Origin: Hypericum androsaemum
Lineage: Eukaryota; Streptophyta; Magnoliopsida; Malpighiales; Hypericaceae
NCBI GenBank assembly: GCA_963995505.1
Contig: OZ023183.1
Location: 16,240,671 to 16,304,670, forward strand
Direction: 5' to 3'
Length of the DNA stretch: 64,000 nucleotides
Shown: piece by piece, positions 58,475 through 64,000 of the stretch
Numbering within the stretch: the first letter of the stretch is position 1
Layout of the letters: each line of letters starts with the position of its first letter
Translations under genes and position numbers: made by a program
Notes under the pieces: generated by a model
Database searches by the model: none
Told to the model about the DNA's origin: nothing
What the model saw: the letters and a program-made list of their open reading frames with translations, nothing else

Positions 58475-61400
58475 CACCAAAATGGTGCGAAGTATTTGCT
58501 TATATAGAATATTTTGGTGTGAAGTATTTACTTGTATTGTATATAAGTATTTTACACCAATTTTCACATTTTCAGTCCATTTATTTTAATTATATGGCCA
58601 TCTGTTGAAATATCTTCATCCCAGCTTTTCTTTTCCCGGTGGGCTTCTTATTTGTGGAGTTGCTGACTTTAGCCGCTGTCTGAATCTGATTCAAAGAACA
58701 ACTCAAGTATCAAGCAAAAGGAAGTCACAATCATGGATTTTGGTTTTCCTGTTTTTTTATTTGTAACAACTCCTCAAATCACGGGCTTAGCGGACTTCCG
58801 AATGGATCCTGAGCTTTTTACAAGTGAATAATTTATTAAACCGATAATTAACTTAATCATGAAAAAATAAAGAAGTGGCTTTTCGAACACAGCTTACAAC
58901 TTTTATCGATAACGAAAATTACATTCGTCTACTAGATTCAAGAAATAAGACGAGCAGCATTGGACCAACATAACCACTCCCGAATTTTGAGCTTTCTATA
59001 TAATTGGAAGGCCGCAGCCCAACAAGTTTGCTTGGCGGACTTTTCGATCCGAGTTCGTTGTTGCATTGGTCGGGTCCAATGTATTACTGAGGCCCATAAC
59101 TGGACCATTAACCGAACAAGGTAGACCGTGGACCTTCGCAACAACAAATTTCTCCTTGCAAAAAAAATTATTTTCGAATTTTCCCATCTCAGGGTAACAA
59201 AGACATTTTTAACTCTCAATATATTTTTGGAAATAATACTTAAAACTATCTAAAATTTACATAATATACCGAAATAGTCAACTCTTAATAAATTAATCTC
59301 CGAGTTTTGAAAAATCGAACTCTTTAGTCTACTTGACCAACTTTTATCTTAACTGGAGTTAAGTTGCCACATGAAATTATTAAAATAATTTTTTATTTAT
59401 TTATGGTTTCATACAATATCAAAAGTTCATGTGAAAACTGAAAGTCGCTTCAAGCTTAAAACCGCATCTAATGTCCCATGTGAAAAAAAGGAGAGCCAGC
59501 TCAATGTGAGGAACAATCCACAAAATTCCCTTGTTGGGTGATGAAGTGGACCTACTTGAGGCCCATTTTCTGATTTACGTCGCATCCCTCAAATTTATCT
59601 GTCCCTCGCCTTTGCCAAGACATCAGGAAATAATAGTGGCCCCAATTTTGTAGAATTGACGTTGGGGACTCAACATCGATGCATATAATACAACTCAGCG
59701 TATGTTGTTAGTTGTCTATTCAATTCCAACCCTTTTTTAAATAAAGAATGCGGGTAATCCTAAAACCGAGTTGAGATTATCACATTGATTAGCATTAGTA
59801 TCTATTATTTATAAGTATAAAAAAATTATGTTGAGTTTGACGTGAAGATTCTAAAGTTATATTAAAGTAGATGATCTCATACAATATTGTTGTGACACGA
59901 TTTTTCAATTTCATAGTAAAAGAACTCGACAGATATAGAGATTCCAAACACCATGATTAAAATTCACAAGACAAAACTAGAAAAAATGGTAAACATCTCA
60001 TTACCATTATTTAGTGAGTTGCATTTTTATAGACTCTGAATGAAAAACTACCAATCAAGTTTGAATAAATTTTATCTATTGATCCAAGTGCTTCATGGAA
60101 ATTGACTAACTATTCCTGTAGACAACCAAAGAGTGAAAATTGGATGTCACGAAAAGAACATACATATCTGTTTAGAGATTAAAGAGGATCTTAGACAAAT
60201 TTGGATGTATTGTTAAGTGTAACTTATCACATCAAATGTCCAAATTAAGCAGCACACTGTCCTCCTACCATTGGCCGTGGCATCTTTGGTGGGATTTTAC
60301 GAGTCCAGAGTGATTATTACGCTTTTCGCTATCGTGGAATTTTATTGGTTCTTTATTTTTGGTTCGTTTTCTCAAGAAACACATTATTGAGTCCAGCAGT
60401 TATTTTAATTAAGATGGTATAGATAATCATTCTAGATTAGATGGATGATTTTTTTTAAAGAGTAATCTTTTTAGTTACTTGGTCCTCTATTTTTATTTGA
60501 AAAAATTCTCACGAGAAGTTTCCCCGGCCCGGACAAATGCACGACAAGTCCATACAGAAGGTATAACCAAACCCTATTAATGTAGTTAGTTTAAGTAGTA
60601 ATCAATTTGGATTCTCTTTAAAAAAATATTGGGTTTAAACCTTACGGATGACAAAAATATTATGGGAGAGCATCGACTCTACGATCCTCCACCTCGACAA
60701 AGGTGGTAGTCCACATGACAATCCAGGTTGACGTAGCAAGTGGCCGAGTTGCAGAGAATATGTTGGTCGTATCATTAAAGTGTCAAAATATTAAACTCCA
60801 ATCATTGATTTGATATGTTTTAAACTATATGTTATTAAAGTAAAAAAAAAATCATTCCACATTGTACTAAAGTGTTTTTTTTCGTAAATATAAAGAAAAT
60901 CAAAAGAATGGGAAACTTGTTGTCCCAATGTAAAAGCTCGTTTCATTAAAAAAAGAAAGTAAAAGCTGGTTGGCGTACGAATTACTAGAAGAAGGATACT
61001 GAACTTCGTAGGCCCAAAAACAACGAGACCCAAATTCTAAGTTGAGAAGGACGGTCAAACTGTGACACCAGCTCATGTCCAAAGCAGTAGTTGGTTACTT
61101 GCAGTAGTGATCATCATTCAATGACACAACAGATTCTATGCAACATGCAAACAAAATTATTGGAAATGCCACAAAAAATATAACAGTTATTTTTAAAAAA
61201 AATTATTGCACAATACGTCGACTAATCAAGTTCAATTGGGTGTGTAACAAAGAGATTAAAATTGGGTTTACTAATTTAGTTCAATTGGGTGCTTAACAAA
61301 GAGATTAAAATTGGTTTTACTGATTTAGCTCAAGTTGAGTCGGACAACAATCAGTTTAAACAAGACTAACTCATCTAGTTCAAATCAAATCGAATTAGCT

Positions 61401-62358
61401 CAAATCATTCACTACCAAATTCTTAATGTTGAAACTCAAGACGATTAAACTAAATGAGATGCTCTACAATTGATCTATGGAGCCACGATAATTCATTTAT
61501 GTACTTTTTTGAACAATTAAAATTTTATTTATAAAAAAATAAACACCAAAATTGTAAGTATTTGAACTTACTATTTTTACACTATTTAGTGCTTCTGAGC
61601 ACATTTCTCCTAAGTCACGCAATTTAGATAAGTATTATTTTGAAATTAGTGCATGAAGGTTTTCTAAGACTATCTTGCAATTTAGCCCTATTGTCTGCCA
61701 GTAATTCATTTATGTATATTACCACATACTGATCTACTACAGCTATTGACATGGGTTAACAAGAAAAAACAGAGCGGTTCAAAACTACGATGGTAAGAAT
61801 AAGATCAAAATACTTTGGGAGAAAAATGCAATATGTTATCCATCGAAGAGGATATTTCAGAGTACCATACAAATATTTTTTTCTATTTTCCGGGGGCCCC
61901 TTTTTTCAACCAGGGAAAATATCCAAGATTCCATAATCAAATCAAACTACTATAGCAGAAAAAAAGAAGGAAAAAAACAAAATAGCCTCCTTTTTTTGTA
62001 CTTGAGCAAATTTACTATAATTTTTGCTCTCCACCTCATGACTTGCCTGCAGCTGCTAAGAGATCTAATCATGTTTAACAGCAAAAAAATTATCCACACC
62101 AAGTTCATGATTCACTTCGATCCTCACTTCTCTTCCACCCCCTACATCAAATGATCCAACCTACCAGCTCTTTGGTCACTTCCCTTTCACCCCAGCCAGC
62201 CATTAATAGTTTGATTTTATATAGGCACACCCTGAAAACTCCATGCAACAAAATCAACTAAGTACTTGGAAAAGAAAGGGCACCAAGGAAGTCCCAATAG
62301 GGCCTATATTGCTCTTTGTATTGTAGCTAACACCTCACAAATCACAATGGCTCTCTCT
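58475..62358. other. Long intergenic region, includes probable 3' UTR of the cyclin gene
   Basis: No coding frame, RNA gene or clear transposon ends. ORFs at 58938-59219 and 60791-61033 have no domains. Tandem repeats lie at 61231-61334. The 3' UTR of the minus-strand cyclin is probably at about 62000-62358. Confidence 0.45.
61231..61334. repeat. Two tandem ~52-bp units
   Basis: The phrase GTTCAATTGGGTG, followed by TAACAAAGAGATTAAAATTG and then TTTACTxATTTAG, occurs twice in direct order with small changes. It lies in non-coding DNA. Confidence 0.8.
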
Positions 62359-63707
62359 CTATTTCAGCCTCCTCCTTTTGGTGGGTATGGTGGTGGTACC
62401 TTGTTGAGGGGAATTTACACATGACCCAACAGGCAAGTCATCACTTCTATAGCTCAAGCAAGCAGCATCCAACACACCAATTGGACTTTGAGGCACCGAA
62501 CCACTCATTCCCGTACCGGACTGACCAACAAACGCCAAGTCTTGGATGAGTTTAATACACTTGATTACCCTCTCCTGCCAAAACCAAGTTAAAAACCAAG
62601 ATCAGAAGATGTAATGAGAGAATTCCATTAATTAAAACTTTAAAAGAGCCTTCTTTGCCATACATGGTTGCTGAAAAATTTATAGTGTGGACTGTACAGT
62701 TGGGAAGACAACAAATATACTATTGGATGTTAACTTTTGCTGTCTTTCCCTATACCCACTGTTGTACTATTAAGACAGACCTAGCTAGTTAGGTAGTTTG
62801 GCCATTAAGATAAGGCCCCATTTTTTTTACAGGATGGTAATCAAAGTCAGAGCCTTGTGTGTACCTTTTCTACATGTTGAGTGAGAAGAGAAATTGCTTG
62901 TTCAGTGTCCACTGTTTTGGTTTCCCCCACAACAGCTATTGCCACAGCAGCTGCAACCTCAGAAGGCCTAAATTCCAAGAAATCAATACCTGCATTCAAT
63001 TCCCACCCACCAGAGCAAAAGGGAGAAGAGTTATCAGAAACACTCTCATATATCTCAAGAGGAATGAGTTAATAAAAGTTGAACATTTGCCAGTTTGTAT
63101 GTCTTGTAAAGAAGAGAAAATGACCTTTTATTGTGCCTAGTATGATCCGGATGGACTGCGAGATCAAAGGTTTGGCTGGTGTATCATCGTTATTGACCTT
63201 GGCGAGGAAGTGATCAATGTAGGAGAAAGGGGTGATTGCTTGCATTCTCCACTGCAAGGTGCTTAGAACAAGAAGCTCCATTCTTTGTATGGTCCTAGCT
63301 TCAAACACAAACTTTGATTCCACGACCTGTAGATGATTGAAGTCACAGAGGAATCATAAGATTGAGACGACATAGCATCGATAATGAATGAGTAGAAAGA
63401 TCATGATGGATCTTAACCTGCAAATCGAGACTCAACTGGACATCAGTCTCCTCCATCTTGGCTGCAAGGGATACGCAAGCCACAGATAACAGCTGCATCG
63501 TCCAAGCTTGACCCTTCTGAGGAATCGCAACCAAGAATAAGTCGTACTCAATCAAACCGGGAAACAGACAATTAAAACAGATGCCATCCAAGGAGACTCC
63601 AGAAATGGTCTTAAACTTACAGGCAACTCATAGGCAGAGAGGAATCTGTCCAAGTAATTAATGGATAAGCAAGCACAGAGCGGCCCGAAACCGAAATGAG
63701 CATTAAC
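62359..63707 (-). CDS. D-type cyclin (CYCD2/CYCD4-like), last five exons; first exon outside the window
   Basis: Exons 63621-63707, 63418-63516, 63125-63326, 62865-62989 and 62359-62574 join at GT/AG borders with matching phases into 242 codons plus stop, lacking only the N-terminal exon. The cyclin box shows NYLDRFLSAYELP, AWTMQLLSVACVSLAAKMEE and SKFVFEARTIQRMELLVLST, and the C-terminal cyclin fold has WRMQAITPFSYIDHFL and LEFRPSEVAAA. The sequence best fits the plant CYCD2/CYCD4 group, which bind CDKA and phosphorylate retinoblastoma protein at G1/S. The LxCxE Rb-binding motif would lie in the missing first exon. The C-terminus ends in basic RRRLK. It appears intact as far as it is seen. 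Confidence 0.92.
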
Positions 63708-64000
63708 CTGTTAAGGCAACAAGATCGCAAGTTAAGATCCCATCATCAGCCAAACACAAACGACTAATCACACCGAACAACTTTGATCACCGAAGTGAAC
63801 ACGAGAAATCCCCAATCACCATCAAAGGAAGCAACCCACAAACAACCCACATTTTTCCATACTCATCAAAGTACTAATCCATAATCACACTTACATCAAA
63901 AGAACTAACTTATAGAACCATCACCACTAAACACCATTAACCCAAAATATCCATCGTCACTAGCATTGGCCTAAACGAAAAGTTCACACTTATAACAAAA
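63708..64000. other. Intron of the cyclin gene, running off the window
   Basis: AT-rich DNA upstream of the second cyclin exon on the minus strand, with no first exon visible before 64000. Acceptor GTTGCCTTAACAG lies just upstream of base 63707. Confidence 0.75.

Overview
The window is nuclear DNA of a flowering plant, most likely a eudicot. The base composition is AT-rich, genes have many short introns, and the recognisable proteins (ASG2-type WD40/TPR protein, SAC51-type bHLH, D2/D4-type cyclin) match angiosperm families closely. The species cannot be named from the sequence. There is one 200-base assembly gap (40080-40279).

Four host genes are supported, all on the minus strand. (1) 18403-19169: a two-exon gene for a small PHD-type zinc-finger protein. 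(2) 22363-29798: a 19-exon gene for an ASG2-like WD40/TPR substrate receptor of CUL4-DDB1 ligases. Its reconstructed 763-residue reading frame closes exactly at every splice junction and ends in a CaaX box. (3) 35434-36540: a SAC51-class bHLH factor, whose spliced 5' leader carries the conserved 53-codon peptide uORF (36765-37097). (4) 62359-63707: the last five exons of a D-type cyclin, whose first exon lies beyond the right edge. An orphan GT47 (exostosin-type) exon at 15242-15661 and a possible first exon at 246-327 look like broken or captured pieces.

Much of the rest is transposon-derived. Three elements of one long-TIR Mutator-like (MULE) family (1935-2562, 51144-52541, 57288-58465) each have a perfect 9-bp target duplication, and each holds different cargo. 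One carries the first exon of a UBX-domain (PUX) gene with its 5' splice site. A separate TIR family (30968-32171) carries a JASON-like gene fragment. A larger MULE with transposase remnants (3073-6521 plus 14205-14230) was split when a 7.7-kb Copia retrotransposon (6522-14204) landed inside its right terminal repeat. Other pieces are a fold-back MULE (19721-20681), a hAT-type MITE (14282-14863), a 2-kb non-autonomous Copia-type element nested in another LTR remnant (54104-56325), LINE fragments, and two short retroposons with target duplications. The assembly gap itself seems to lie inside a further TIR element, because the same 10-mer flanks it.

I see no operons, CRISPR arrays or convincing tRNA/rRNA genes. 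The most unusual biology is the cluster of gene-capturing MULEs beside a gene with peptide-uORF translational control.
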